Shown: in pieces, positions 1-8,617 of the stretch
Numbering within the stretch: position 1 is the stretch's first letter
How the letters are laid out: every line of letters begins with the position of its first letter
Assembly (NCBI RefSeq): GCF_007859635.1
Contig: NZ_CP042306.1
Coordinates: 1,922,001 to 1,986,000, forward strand
Direction of reading: 5' to 3'
Source of the DNA: Sphingomonas panacisoli
Lineage (GTDB): Bacteria > Pseudomonadota > Alphaproteobacteria > Sphingomonadales > Sphingomonadaceae
Length of the DNA: 64,000 nt
Program-made: the position numbers and the translations under genes
The notes under the pieces: model-generated
Seen by the model: only the letters and a program-made list of their open reading frames with translations
What the model was told of the DNA's origin: nothing
Databases searched by the model: none

Positions 1-872
1 TGCGTTTCGGGCGGCTGCGTCACCGGCTGGCCGACCAGTTGTTGCAGCACCGGCAGCAATTGCGCCGCGTCGGCATTCTCCAGGAACACGACGCGGATTT
101 CCTGCCCGCTCCGCGCCTTGCGGTCGAGATCCTGCGCCATCGCCGCCAAGCGCGCAACGGTGTTCGCGTCACCCCGGATCGCAACGGCATTCGAGCTTTC
201 GATCGCCACGACGCTGGCGTTCGAACTGCCCGTACCCGGCGCACCCGCCGCCCCACCGCCGCCGATCAGCGACGTCAGCGCGGTCGCGATTTCCTTCGCG
301 CTGGCGTTCTGCAGCGCGACGATCCGGCTCGCCGCACCATCGATGTCGAGCCGACGCAACACTTCGCGCACGCGGCGGACGTTGTCGGCGAAATCGACCA
401 CGACGATCGAGTTGCTGCCGCGATTGGCGCTGACCGACCCTTGCGGGCTGACCAGGCTGCGCACGCTGTCGACCGCCTGCGCGGCGTCGATCGAGCGCAG
501 CCGGATGATCTCGGTCACGAACTGGTTGCGGTTCGCCCCCGCCGATCCGACGCGGCCGGGCTGCGCGGCGGCACCGTCGATCGGCTGGATACGGAACGCG
601 CCGCTGGTCGTTGGTACCGCGACGAAGCCGTTGGCGCGTAGAGTCGATAGGAACAGCTCGAAATATTCGGAACGGCTCAGGGCGCGTTCGCTGACGACGG
701 TCACCTTGCCCTGCACGCGGCTGTCGATGACGAAGGTGCGCCCCGTCACGCGCGCGGCGTCGGCGATATAGGCGCGGATGTCGGCATCGCGCACGTTGAC
801 CGTCGTCTGCGCGAGCACCGGCTCGGCGATGGTCAGCGCGATCAACGCGGCGGCGAGGGTAAGCTTTTTCAT
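1..872 (-). CDS. gspD: Type II secretion system secretin GspD (N-terminal part, cut by window edge)
   Basis: The reading frame starts at ATG 872 and runs off the left edge without a stop, giving about 290 residues. It opens with a signal peptide ending in a VLAQ-like cleavage site. An N0 domain follows (VNVRDADIRAYIADAAR, then VTGRTFVIDSRVQGKVTVVS), and then N1/N2-type repeats (IIRLRSIDAAQAVDSVRSL; IVALQNASAKEIATALTSL). This order is that of secretins, which form the outer-membrane channel of the type II secretion system; the C-terminal channel domain lies outside the window. The start overlaps the gspC stop in an ATGA, so the two are translated together. A type IV pilus secretin is less likely because gspC is next to it. 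Confidence 0.9.
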   Translation of the reverse strand, partial: MKKLTLAAALIALTIAEPVLAQTTVNVRDADIRAYIADAARVTGRTFVIDSRVQGKVTVVSERALSRSEYFELFLSTLRANGFVAVPTTSGAFRIQPIDGAAAQPGRVGSAGANRNQFVTEIIRLRSIDAAQAVDSVRSLVSPQGSVSANRGSNSIVVVDFADNVRRVREVLRRLDIDGAASRIVALQNASAKEIATALTSLIGGGGAAGAPGTGSSNASVVAIESSNAVAIRGDANTVARLAAMAQDLDRKARSGQEIRVVFLENADAAQLLPVLQQLVGQPVTQPPET

Positions 873-1714
873 TGACCTCTTATCGTAACGGCGAGGGCCA
901 GCGTCTGCGTGCCTCGCTCCACGGTAACCGAAAGACTGGCGCCAGGGGTTAACGATGAAATAACGCGATCGAGATCGCCCGGGCCGGTGATCGCGCGGCC
1001 ACCCGCGGCGGTGACCACGTCGCCATCCTTGAGCCCGATTGCGCGGAAAGCGGCGCCGTTCCCCTGCGATCGCACCATCATGCCGGTGATCCGGCCGCCG
1101 TCGATCCGCGGCGTGAAACCGATGTCGGACTTCAGCTGCGACGCGTTGACGCCCGGTCCGGCTTCCGGCGCACCCATCATGGGAGCGGAGGGTGGCGGCG
1201 CGCCCGGCGTCGGTGCCGCCGCGGCTGCGGCGGGGACGGCGCCAGCCGATTGATCGATGTACAATTCCTCGGCCTTGCCGCCGCGATCGATCGTGACGTG
1301 ATCGAACGCGACTGCCTTCAACCGGACGCCGGGTACGATCTCCTCGCCCAGGCCGACGCTGTTCTGGATGCCGTCGGGGCCCGCGATGATCGCCGAGCTC
1401 AATCCGGTCGCGTCGTCGATGCGGGTGCCGAACAGGGTCAGTTGCAGCGATGTGACTGTCAATGCCGACGTCTGCGCACCGCTCACGCGGAAGAAGGGAT
1501 CGAACCCGCGCAGGATCGCGACCGACGAACCCGCCCCCGGCTGCGCGACGCGCCAGTCGCCGAGCGGCCCGACCGGCGTCACGATTGCCCACAATAGCCG
1601 CGCGCACTGGATCGCCAGCGCGCCGAGCAACAGCAATTCGCCGAGCGAATACAGGTTCATCGCTGGAAACCTACGCAGGAGTGCGCGCAAACGCGGGCTG
1701 GGGTTAAGCCGCAT
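869..1714 (-). CDS. gspC: Type II secretion system protein GspC
   Basis: This 281-residue protein has one N-terminal membrane segment at about residues 22-47 (LGELLLLGALAIQCARLLWA). A periplasmic homology region follows (SVAILRGFDPFF; LTLFGTRID), then a Pro/Ala-rich linker at about 160-185, and a C-terminal PDZ-like domain (GLKDGDVVTAAGGRAI; LSVTVERG). GspC links the inner-membrane platform of the type II secretion system to the secretin. The stop overlaps the gspD start by four bases. The start at 1714 has only a weak ribosome site, and an internal ATG (MNLYSLGELL) 18 residues in is possible. A prepilin peptidase for this machine may be the gene at 41071. Confidence 0.88.
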   Translation of the reverse strand: MRLNPSPRLRALLRRFPAMNLYSLGELLLLGALAIQCARLLWAIVTPVGPLGDWRVAQPGAGSSVAILRGFDPFFRVSGAQTSALTVTSLQLTLFGTRIDDATGLSSAIIAGPDGIQNSVGLGEEIVPGVRLKAVAFDHVTIDRGGKAEELYIDQSAGAVPAAAAAAPTPGAPPPSAPMMGAPEAGPGVNASQLKSDIGFTPRIDGGRITGMMVRSQGNGAAFRAIGLKDGDVVTAAGGRAITGPGDLDRVISSLTPGASLSVTVERGTQTLALAVTIRGQ

Positions 1715-1809
1715 GACACATCTCGCCTAGGCGCGCGACACGGCGGAAATAAGGACGGGGGGCGCGTCGCATGGGCACGGTTTAGCGATTCAAGCCGGTG
1801 TGGCGACTA

Positions 1810-1823
1810 CCAAATTTATTTGG
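1810..1823. promoter_or_regulatory. Candidate operator palindrome upstream of the dioxygenase
   Basis: The bases CCAAATTTATTTGG form perfect 6-bp arms around TT, ending 13 bases before the ATG at 1837. It is AT-rich in a GC-rich setting and sits in the divergent gap between gspC and the dioxygenase. A regulator site is inference only; no matching regulator is nearby. Confidence 0.3.
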
Positions 1824-1836
1824 CAGAAGAATATTG

Positions 1837-2523
1837 ATGACCACCCCCACTACCCCTGTTGTAGCAAAAGGGTTCGGTTCGGGCCATCCGTCCGAACCCG
1901 TTGTCGCGCACATTCTGTCGCATTCGGGCGTCCAGCGCACGCCTAGCCCCAAGCTCACGCTGTTTCAGAAGCGCGGCTTCATCGCCCCCGATCTGTGCGC
2001 GGACCTGATCACGCTGATCGACGCCATACGTCGTCCTTCGACCGTGTCGGACTATAACGGCGACGCGGCGTTCCGGACGAGCGAGACGTGCGATCTCGAC
2101 CCCGCAATTCCCGTGGTCGCCGACCTCGAACGACGGATCATCGACTTCATCGGGCTCGATCCTGCACATGGCGAGCCGATCCAAGGACAGCGTTACGCGA
2201 TCGGCCAGGAGTTCAAAGGCCATACCGACTATTTCGAGCCGCAAGGCATCGACTTCCACAAATATTGCTCGGTCGCCGGCAACCGGACGTGGACGGTGAT
2301 GATCTATCTCAACGAGCCCGAGGCCGGCGGCGCGACGCGGTTCAAGACGATCGACAAGACGATCCAGCCCGAGACCGGCAAATTATTGTCATGGAACAAC
2401 CTGCGCCCGGACGGCTCGCCCAACCCCAGCACGATCCATCAGGGCATGAAGGTGCGCGCCGGGGTCAAGTACGTGATAACCAAATGGTTTCGCGAACGGC
2501 CCTGGGCGTTCGGCGAAGCGTAG
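1837..2523 (+). CDS. Prolyl 4-hydroxylase-like 2-oxoglutarate/Fe(II) dioxygenase
   Basis: The product is a 228-residue cytoplasmic protein with the double-stranded beta-helix residues of 2-oxoglutarate/Fe(II) dioxygenases. Iron ligands are H129 and D131 (FKGHTDYF) and H201 (STIHQGMKV), and the 2-oxoglutarate-binding lysine is K211 (KYVITKWF). NEPEAGGATRF is typical of the prolyl 4-hydroxylase alpha-subunit family. I chose ATG 1837 over an upstream in-frame start at 1798 because AGAAGA lies at a good distance before it. The substrate cannot be told from sequence; bacterial relatives hydroxylate proline in proteins such as EF-Tu or small molecules. The TonB receptor begins 209 bases downstream and is probably a separate unit. 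Confidence 0.87.
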   Translation: MTTPTTPVVAKGFGSGHPSEPVVAHILSHSGVQRTPSPKLTLFQKRGFIAPDLCADLITLIDAIRRPSTVSDYNGDAAFRTSETCDLDPAIPVVADLERRIIDFIGLDPAHGEPIQGQRYAIGQEFKGHTDYFEPQGIDFHKYCSVAGNRTWTVMIYLNEPEAGGATRFKTIDKTIQPETGKLLSWNNLRPDGSPNPSTIHQGMKVRAGVKYVITKWFRERPWAFGEA

Positions 2524-2732
2524 CGGCGCGCGGCCGTCACGGAACCGTAACACGAGTCTCCAAACCTTCATCCAAGCGTTACGTTAGCGTCACGCAATTG
2601 ACGCCGAAGCGTCGCACGCCGTTCCTAGAGCACCCGGGACGAAGCCGCGCAGCGAAACCGATTCGCGGCTGATCGTCGGCATTTTGATCGATCGGCGACG
2701 CAAAGCGCGCCGGACCTGGGGACCGGAAAAAC

Positions 2733-5360
2733 ATGCAACTTTCTTCACGCCTTCGCGCGCAGCTTTTGCTTGGCGGCGCCTTGCTGGCGATGACCGCCAC
2801 GCCCGCGCTCGCACAGACCGCCCCGGCTCCGGCAGCGGCGCCGCAGGATCAGCCCGCACCCGATGATAATGCCGGCGCCGGCCTCGCCGACATTGTCGTC
2901 ACCGCGACGAAGGTGCAGACCAACCTGCAGAAGACGCCGATCTCGATCAGCGTGCTCAGCACCGAATCGCTGACCGATCGCCACGTGCAGAGCCTGTTCA
3001 ACCTCGCCGACGGCACCGTGCCGTCGCTGCGCATCGCGACGTTCGAAGCGCGTCAGTCCGCGCTGACCATCGGTATCCGCGGTATCGTTCCCTACGACCA
3101 GAACCAGACGGCCCGCGACGGCGGCGTCAGCGTCTATATCGACGGCGTCGCTCTCGGTAAGACTCAGGGCCTCAACGCAGCGCTGTTCGACATCGAGCGC
3201 ATCGAAGTGCTGAAGGGTCCGCAGGGCACCCTGTTCGGCCGGAACACCGAAGGCGGCGCACTGTCGCTGGTGACCAAGGCGCCGACGGGCGAATGGGGCG
3301 GCAACCTGACCGCCGGCCTCGGCAATTACGGCAGCCGCAACGCCAACATCAACATCAACCTGCCCGAGTTCATGGGCTTCTCGTTCAAGTTCGATGGGGT
3401 GTACCAGCATCAGGACGCGACGGTGAAGGATCCGCTGACGGGTTCGACCGGCTGGAACTATTACGATCGCAAGGGCGGCCGCGCCGCCGCTCGTTGGAAG
3501 CCGTTCGCCGGCTTCACCGCCGACTTCGCGTATGATTATGCGAAGGACGACAATACGCCGCAGTACAGCCAGCTGCTGAGCTACAACCCGAACAAGTATC
3601 TCGTCGGCACCTACACCAATCCGCAGACCGGCGTGGTCGGTACGTCGTTGTTCGTGCCGGGCACGGGCGCCGCGACGCCGATCGCGTGCGGCGGCACCAT
3701 CACCGCCGCCCAGGCAGCGGCCGGTCGCCCCATCTGCGTCGCCCCGCTCGCGCCGTTGGTGAAGGTTCATACAGGTCGCCAGACCGTCGCCGACATCGGC
3801 GTGCCGCAGCAGCCCAGCGTGGACATCACGCACGGCTTCTCGGCCAACCTGAAATACACTGCGGCCCCTTGGCTCGAACTACGCTCGATCACCGCATGGC
3901 GCGGCGTTTCGACCGATCAGTGGGATAACTCGGGCGGCGCCAACCGCAGCACGTTCGCACCGAACGCGACCTTCAGCCGCTACAGCCTGTCGTTCCTGCG
4001 CCAGCACCAGTTCAGCCAGGAATTTCAGGCGGTCGGCAGCTCCGGCGGGTTCAGCTACGTCGTGGGTGCGTACTATTATACCGAACGCGCGACCGAATAT
4101 GCCGCGACCCCGCTGAGCAACCTGTGGAACGCGGACGGCTCGGCTTACACCATCCGTAGCCCGATCCCCGGACCGGGCACGATCACCGGCGCGAATTCGG
4201 GCTATCAGCAGTATGACGCGTCGTGCGCCAACAACCTGGCGGCGGTCGTTCCGCAATTCGCGAACAGCTGCCAATTCATCACCCGCGCCAGCGAGGCGTT
4301 CGACCACAACTACTCTATCTTCGGCAACCTGACGTACACGCCGGAAGGCGCGGACTGGCTGCACGTCACGGCCGGCGGGCGCTGGACCAAGGACAAGCGT
4401 CGCGGTCAGCTCTACGTGGTGAACAACCGCGCGGACATCAATCCGCTCAGTGCGACGGTGAACAGTGTCGCGGCGCCGTTCCGTTTCTCTAACAGCATCA
4501 GCCGCTTCGACCCGATGGTGAACATCGCGATCGACGCGTCGGACGATATCCATCTCTACGCCAAGTACGCGACCGGCTTCCGCGCCGGCGGCGCCAACGA
4601 CCGTTCGCAGAGCTTCAACTCGTTCGGTCCGGAAGCGGTCAAGTCGTACGAAGTCGGCGCAAAGATGGAGTTCCTGGATCGCAAGGTTCGCCTGAACCTG
4701 GCGGGATACATCATGAACCGCAGCAACACGCAGTTCGACTTCGACTTGTTCGATACCACCGCAACCAGCCCGACCAACGGCGCGCATATCGAGCAGACCC
4801 AGAATGCGGGCCAGAGCAAGATCCGCGGCGTCGAAGCCGATCTGACGATCCGTCCGATCCCCGAGCTGACGCTGACGGCGTCGTACGCCTATACTTACTG
4901 GAAGGCGCCGTCGGCGGTGAACTCGATCACCGGCGGGCTGCCGCAGCAGCTGTACATCGTCTACACGCCGAACAACGCGGCGTCGGGCTCGATCGACTAT
5001 GAGGTGCCGATTGCGGGCGGCGACACGAAGGTTCGCTTCCACCTCGACGCCAACTATGCGAGCAGCCAGTACAGTTTCCAGCTCGAACCGACCAAGACCG
5101 ACCCGAGCTTCGTCGTCAACGGCCGCGTCGCACTGACCGACGTCAAGGTGAGCGACACGAACAAGGTGACCCTGGCGTTCTGGGTGCGCAACCTGTTCGA
5201 CCGCACCTACGTCTATCGCCGTTCGGCCGCGAACTCGTCGCCGGTGCTCAACTATAACGGCACCACGCTGGTTTCGACCAACTATGGCGGCATCCTGGGC
5301 GACTACGGCAACCTCAACCCGCCGCGGACCTGGGGTTTCGAGCTCAGCGCGAAGTTCTGA
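2733..5360 (+). CDS. TonB-dependent outer-membrane receptor
   Basis: This 875-residue protein has a signal peptide of about 27 residues ending in PALAQ, then a TonB-box-like stretch (DIVVTATKVQ). The plug domain carries the usual RIEVLKGPQGTLFGRNTEGG at about residues 155-175. The rest has the alternating pattern of a 22-strand barrel and ends in a terminal aromatic (ELSAKF), as barrels do. Such receptors import scarce nutrients using energy from TonB-ExbB-ExbD; ExbD-type genes occur at 63217-64000. The barrel resembles the large sphingomonad group of uncertain substrate, and no substrate-specific neighbour is present. The 209 bases before it hold no gene. A good intrinsic terminator follows the stop. 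Confidence 0.95.
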   Translation: MQLSSRLRAQLLLGGALLAMTATPALAQTAPAPAAAPQDQPAPDDNAGAGLADIVVTATKVQTNLQKTPISISVLSTESLTDRHVQSLFNLADGTVPSLRIATFEARQSALTIGIRGIVPYDQNQTARDGGVSVYIDGVALGKTQGLNAALFDIERIEVLKGPQGTLFGRNTEGGALSLVTKAPTGEWGGNLTAGLGNYGSRNANININLPEFMGFSFKFDGVYQHQDATVKDPLTGSTGWNYYDRKGGRAAARWKPFAGFTADFAYDYAKDDNTPQYSQLLSYNPNKYLVGTYTNPQTGVVGTSLFVPGTGAATPIACGGTITAAQAAAGRPICVAPLAPLVKVHTGRQTVADIGVPQQPSVDITHGFSANLKYTAAPWLELRSITAWRGVSTDQWDNSGGANRSTFAPNATFSRYSLSFLRQHQFSQEFQAVGSSGGFSYVVGAYYYTERATEYAATPLSNLWNADGSAYTIRSPIPGPGTITGANSGYQQYDASCANNLAAVVPQFANSCQFITRASEAFDHNYSIFGNLTYTPEGADWLHVTAGGRWTKDKRRGQLYVVNNRADINPLSATVNSVAAPFRFSNSISRFDPMVNIAIDASDDIHLYAKYATGFRAGGANDRSQSFNSFGPEAVKSYEVGAKMEFLDRKVRLNLAGYIMNRSNTQFDFDLFDTTATSPTNGAHIEQTQNAGQSKIRGVEADLTIRPIPELTLTASYAYTYWKAPSAVNSITGGLPQQLYIVYTPNNAASGSIDYEVPIAGGDTKVRFHLDANYASSQYSFQLEPTKTDPSFVVNGRVALTDVKVSDTNKVTLAFWVRNLFDRTYVYRRSAANSSPVLNYNGTTLVSTNYGGILGDYGNLNPPRTWGFELSAKF

Positions 5361-5386
5361 TCCCCCAGATCGGAACCAAAAGGGGG

Positions 5387-5419
5387 AAAGGCGGCTACCG
5401 AGAGGTGGCCGCCTTTTTT
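5387..5419 (+). terminator. Rho-independent terminator of the TonB receptor gene
   Basis: A 13-bp stem with one G-U pair (AAAGGCGGCTACC paired with GGTGGCCGCC plus TTT) closes a GAGA loop and runs into six T residues. It begins 27 bases after the receptor stop codon. Confidence 0.92.
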
Positions 5420-5493
5420 CGCAGCTGGCGAGACGGATTAACAAAGCTAATTCGCACGCCAGCTAGCACGGCCGACGGCGCAGAGCGCCGGTC

Positions 5494-5587
5494 GACGACG
5501 CGGCTTTGCCGCGGCGCTGCGCGAGATGGCGCGCGCAAGCAGCAGTATATTTGAGATGTCGTAGCGCCGCGGCAAAGCCGCGTCGTC
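5494..5587. repeat. Large inverted repeat beside tRNA-Val
   Basis: Two perfect 25-bp inverted arms, 5494-5518 and 5563-5587, flank a 44-base centre. The symmetry extends imperfectly outward to about 5469 and 5615, where each side carries its own small hairpin (GGCGCAGAGCGCC; GGCGCCTGCAGCGCC). With the terminator and tRNA-Val this fills the 306-base gap 5361-5666, which has no gene. It has no T-tract, so it is not a standard terminator. A REP-like or mobile palindromic element, or a structured RNA, is possible. Confidence 0.75.
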
Positions 5588-5666
5588 GGACGGCGCCTGC
5601 AGCGCCGCCGGCCGCGCTTGATGCTGGGCGGACTAGCTTCGCTAGCCCGTCTCACCATCTGCGCGA

Positions 5667-5741
5667 TGGTGGGCGCGACAGGGATTGAACCTGTGACCCC
5701 ACCCGTGTGAAGGGTGTGCTCTACCGCTGAGCTACGCGCCC
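5667..5741 (-). tRNA. tRNA-Val (anticodon CAC)
   Basis: The minus strand folds as a 75-nt tRNA including an encoded CCA. The 7-bp acceptor stem is GGGCGCG/CGCGCCC and the D arm is GCTCAGCGGTAGAGC. The anticodon stem CACCC/GGGTG holds the loop TTCACAC, giving anticodon CAC, which reads GTG valine codons. The T arm contains GGTTCAATCC. Confidence 0.96.
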
Positions 5742-5794
5742 GATCCGTTCGGGAGCGGCGCGTCTAGGCGAGCGCGCCGCACCTGTCCAGCCGA

Positions 5795-6067
5795 TTAGTT
5801 GACCGAGTCCTTCAGTCCCTTGCCGGCCTTGAACTTCGGCTGAGTCGATGCCTTGATCGTCATCGGCTCGCCGGTCCGCGGGTTGCGGCCGGTCGATGCC
5901 TTGCGCTTCGACACGGAGAAGGTGCCGAACCCGACCAGGCGGACTTCGTCACCCTTTTTCAGCGCGCCGCCGATCACGTCGAACACCGCTTCGACCGCCT
6001 TCGATGCGTCGCCTTTGCTGAGGCCCGCCGTATCGGCAACCGCAGCGATCAGCTCTTGTTTGTTCAT
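5795..6067 (-). CDS. hup: HU-type histone-like DNA-binding protein
   Basis: This 90-residue protein is full length for HU. It begins MNKQELIAAVADTAGLSK and has the family signature VGFGTFSVSKRKASTGRNPR at about residues 45-64, followed by the DNA-contacting arm (GEPMTIKASTQPKFKAGK). HU bends and compacts DNA as a dimer in the nucleoid. It lies 156 bases downstream of lon on the same strand, an order common in Proteobacteria. The gap contains a stem-loop at 6168-6206, so HU probably has its own promoter. HU rather than IHF is called because the sequence lacks IHF-specific features. Confidence 0.97.
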   Translation of the reverse strand: MNKQELIAAVADTAGLSKGDASKAVEAVFDVIGGALKKGDEVRLVGFGTFSVSKRKASTGRNPRTGEPMTIKASTQPKFKAGKGLKDSVN

Positions 6068-6167
6068 GGGACTCGAAACCCCCGTTTTGAGTTTGTGTCG
6101 GTAATGAGACTCGCCGCACCGGCGGACGGCGCAGTAAGGCGATTGCCCTTGTGGGAGTCAAACGTTT

Positions 6168-6206
6168 CCGCCGCAAATCCAATCCCGTCCGGGGAATTTG
6201 CGGCGG
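6168..6206 (-). terminator. Stem-loop between lon and hup, possible lon terminator
   Basis: Perfect 11-bp arms CCGCCGCAAAT and ATTTGCGGCGG enclose 17 bases containing a smaller CCCG/CGGG pairing. It lies 18 bases beyond the lon stop. No clear T-tract follows on the minus strand, so a role in ending the lon message is likely but not shown. Confidence 0.5.
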
Positions 6207-6223
6207 ATCGTTACGTCATCGGA

Positions 6224-8617
6224 TCAATGGTGCATTTCGCCGGCGGGTGCGATCGGCGCGGGCGGTTGCGCCGCCAGCTCGTCGGCCTCGGTCCAGTCGA
6301 TCGCTTCGAGCGGCCCGGTCAGCGCAAGCCGCAGGACTTCGTCGACATGCTCGACCGGCACGATCTTCAGGCCTTCCTTGATGTTGGCCGGAATCTCGGC
6401 GAGATCCTTCTCGTTCTCCTTCGGGATCAGCACGGTTTCGATCCCGCCGCGCAACGCCGCGAGCAGCTTTTCCTTCAGCCCGCCGATCGGCAGCACGCGA
6501 CCCCGCAACGTGACCTCGCCGGTCATCGCCACCTCGCGCCGCACCGGCACGCCGGTCAGCGTCGAGACGATCGACGTCACCAGGCCCACCCCCGCCGACG
6601 GCCCGTCCTTGGGCACCGCGCCTTCCGGCAAGTGGACGTGGATGTCCTTGCGCGCGAACAGGCTCGGCTTGATGCCGTAGGACGGCGAGCGCGCCTTGAT
6701 GAAGCTCATCGCCGTTTCCGCCGACTCCTTCATGACGTCGCCGAGCTTGCCCGTTAGCTTGATCGCGCCCTTCCCCGGCACCGTCACGCTTTCGATCGTC
6801 AGCAACTCGCCGCCGACCTCGGTCCAGGCGAGCCCGGTGACCGCGCCGATCTGATGCTCGGTCTCCGACAGGCCGTGGCGATACTTCTGCACGCCGGCGA
6901 ACTCATGGAGGTTGTCGGGCGTGATCGTCACGCTCTCGGTCTTGCCCTCGAGGATCTGGCGCAACGCCTTGCGGGCGAGCTTGGCGATCTCGCGTTCGAG
7001 CGTGCGGACGCCGGCTTCACGCGTGTACTTCTGAATCAGCGCGCGCAGGCCCTCGTTCGTCAGCGTGAACTCGCCGTCCTTCAGCCCGTGCGCCTCGACC
7101 TGCTTCGCGATCAGGTGCCGCTCCGCGATCTCGACCTTCTCGTCCTCGGTGTACCCCTCGAGCCGGATGATCTCCATGCGGTCGAGCAACGGCTGCGGCA
7201 GGTTCAGCGTGTTCGCCGTGGTCACGAACATCACGTCCGACAGGTCGATGTCGATCTCGAGATAGTGATCGTTGAACTTGTTGTTCTGTTCGGGGTCGAG
7301 CACCTCGAGCAACGCCGAGGCCGGATCGCCGCGGAAATCCTGGCCGAGCTTGTCGATCTCGTCGAGCAGGAACAGCGGGTTCGACGCACCAGCCTTCTTC
7401 AGGTTGGTTACGATCTTACCCGGCAGCGAGCCGATATAGGTGCGGCGATGGCCGCGGATTTCGGCCTCGTCGCGCACGCCGCCCAGCGACTGGCGGATGA
7501 ACTCGCGCCCCGTCGCCTTGGCGATCGACTTGCCGAGAGAGGTCTTGCCGACGCCCGGAGGCCCGACGAGGCACAGGATCGGCCCCTTCAGCTTGTTGGT
7601 CCGCGCTTGCACCGCGAGATACTCGACGATCCGGTCCTTGACCTTTTCAAGCGCGTAATGGTCCTCGTCGAGCACCGCCTGCGCCGCGGCGATATCTTTC
7701 TTCAGCTTCGACTTCTTGCCCCACGGCAGACCGAGCAGCACGTCGAGATAGTTGCGCACGACGGTCGCTTCGGCCGACATCGGCGCCATCGTCTTGAGCT
7801 TCTTGAGCTCGGCGGTCGCCTTGGTCCGCGCTTCCTTCGACAGCTTGAGCGTCGCGATCTTCTGGGTCAGCTCGGCGATTTCGTCGCCATCGCCTTCCTC
7901 ACCCTCGTTGCCGAGTTCGCGCTGGATCGCTTTCAGCTGTTCGTTGAGATAATATTCGCGCTGGGTTTTTTCCATTTGGCGCTTCACGCGCGATTTAATC
8001 TTTTTCTCGACTTGTAGAACGCCGAGCTCGCCTTCCATGAACGCGTAGACCATTTCCAGCCGCTTCGACTGGTCGAGTTCGACCAATAGCGCCTGTTTGT
8101 CGGCGACCTTGATCGCGATGTTGCCCGCGATCGAGTCGGCGAGGCGCGACGCCTCCTCGATCTCGCTCATCTGCACCGCGGTTTCGGCGGGCAGCTTGCG
8201 GTTGAGCTTGGAATAATTCTCGAACTGCTCGACCACCGAGCGCATCAGCGCGGCGATCTCGACGCCCTGGGCGGGCTCCTCGTCGATCCGCTCGATATCG
8301 GCGGTCAGATGGTCGCCGACACCGGTCAATTCCGTCAGTGTGGCGCGCGACTTCCCTTCGACCAGCACGCGAACCGTGCCGTCGGGGAGCTTCAACAGCT
8401 GCAGGATCGTCGCGATGACGCCCATGTCGTACAGATCGTCGCGACCGGGATCGTCCTGGCCGGGATCGAGTTGCGCCACGAGGAAAATCTCTTTGTCGGC
8501 GGCCATCGCGGTTTCCAGCGCGGCAACCGACTTGTCGCGGCCGACGAACAGCGGCACGATCATGTGCGGAAAAACGACAATGTCGCGCAGCGGCAATACG
8601 GGGAAGGATTGGGTCAT
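6224..8617 (-). CDS. lon: ATP-dependent protease Lon
   Basis: The product is 797 residues, the usual size for Lon. It has the N-terminal substrate domain from residue 5 ([16 protein letters not shown]), a coiled-coil middle, and an AAA+ module with Walker A GPPGVGKT at 352-359 and Walker B FLLDEID near 417-422. The C-terminal protease domain has catalytic S674 in PKDGPSAG and K715 in IGGLKEK. Lon degrades damaged and regulatory proteins in the cytoplasm. An in-frame start 50 residues upstream is rejected because the family begins at this ATG, which has GGAG six bases before it. The start codon shares a CATG with that of the opposite peptidase gene. A heat-shock-like promoter lies at 8657-8687. 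Confidence 0.97.
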   Translation of the reverse strand: MTQSFPVLPLRDIVVFPHMIVPLFVGRDKSVAALETAMAADKEIFLVAQLDPGQDDPGRDDLYDMGVIATILQLLKLPDGTVRVLVEGKSRATLTELTGVGDHLTADIERIDEEPAQGVEIAALMRSVVEQFENYSKLNRKLPAETAVQMSEIEEASRLADSIAGNIAIKVADKQALLVELDQSKRLEMVYAFMEGELGVLQVEKKIKSRVKRQMEKTQREYYLNEQLKAIQRELGNEGEEGDGDEIAELTQKIATLKLSKEARTKATAELKKLKTMAPMSAEATVVRNYLDVLLGLPWGKKSKLKKDIAAAQAVLDEDHYALEKVKDRIVEYLAVQARTNKLKGPILCLVGPPGVGKTSLGKSIAKATGREFIRQSLGGVRDEAEIRGHRRTYIGSLPGKIVTNLKKAGASNPLFLLDEIDKLGQDFRGDPASALLEVLDPEQNNKFNDHYLEIDIDLSDVMFVTTANTLNLPQPLLDRMEIIRLEGYTEDEKVEIAERHLIAKQVEAHGLKDGEFTLTNEGLRALIQKYTREAGVRTLEREIAKLARKALRQILEGKTESVTITPDNLHEFAGVQKYRHGLSETEHQIGAVTGLAWTEVGGELLTIESVTVPGKGAIKLTGKLGDVMKESAETAMSFIKARSPSYGIKPSLFARKDIHVHLPEGAVPKDGPSAGVGLVTSIVSTLTGVPVRREVAMTGEVTLRGRVLPIGGLKEKLLAALRGGIETVLIPKENEKDLAEIPANIKEGLKIVPVEHVDEVLRLALTGPLEAIDWTEADELAAQPPAPIAPAGEMHH

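Noticed and set aside
3879..5444. Minus-strand 521-codon open frame opposite the TonB receptor
   Set aside because: Val/Arg/Ala-rich shadow with no domain; the receptor on the other strand is unambiguous.
5361..5800. Possible integration site at tRNA-Val
   Set aside because: No integrase, no repeat of the tRNA 3' end and no shift in gene content nearby.
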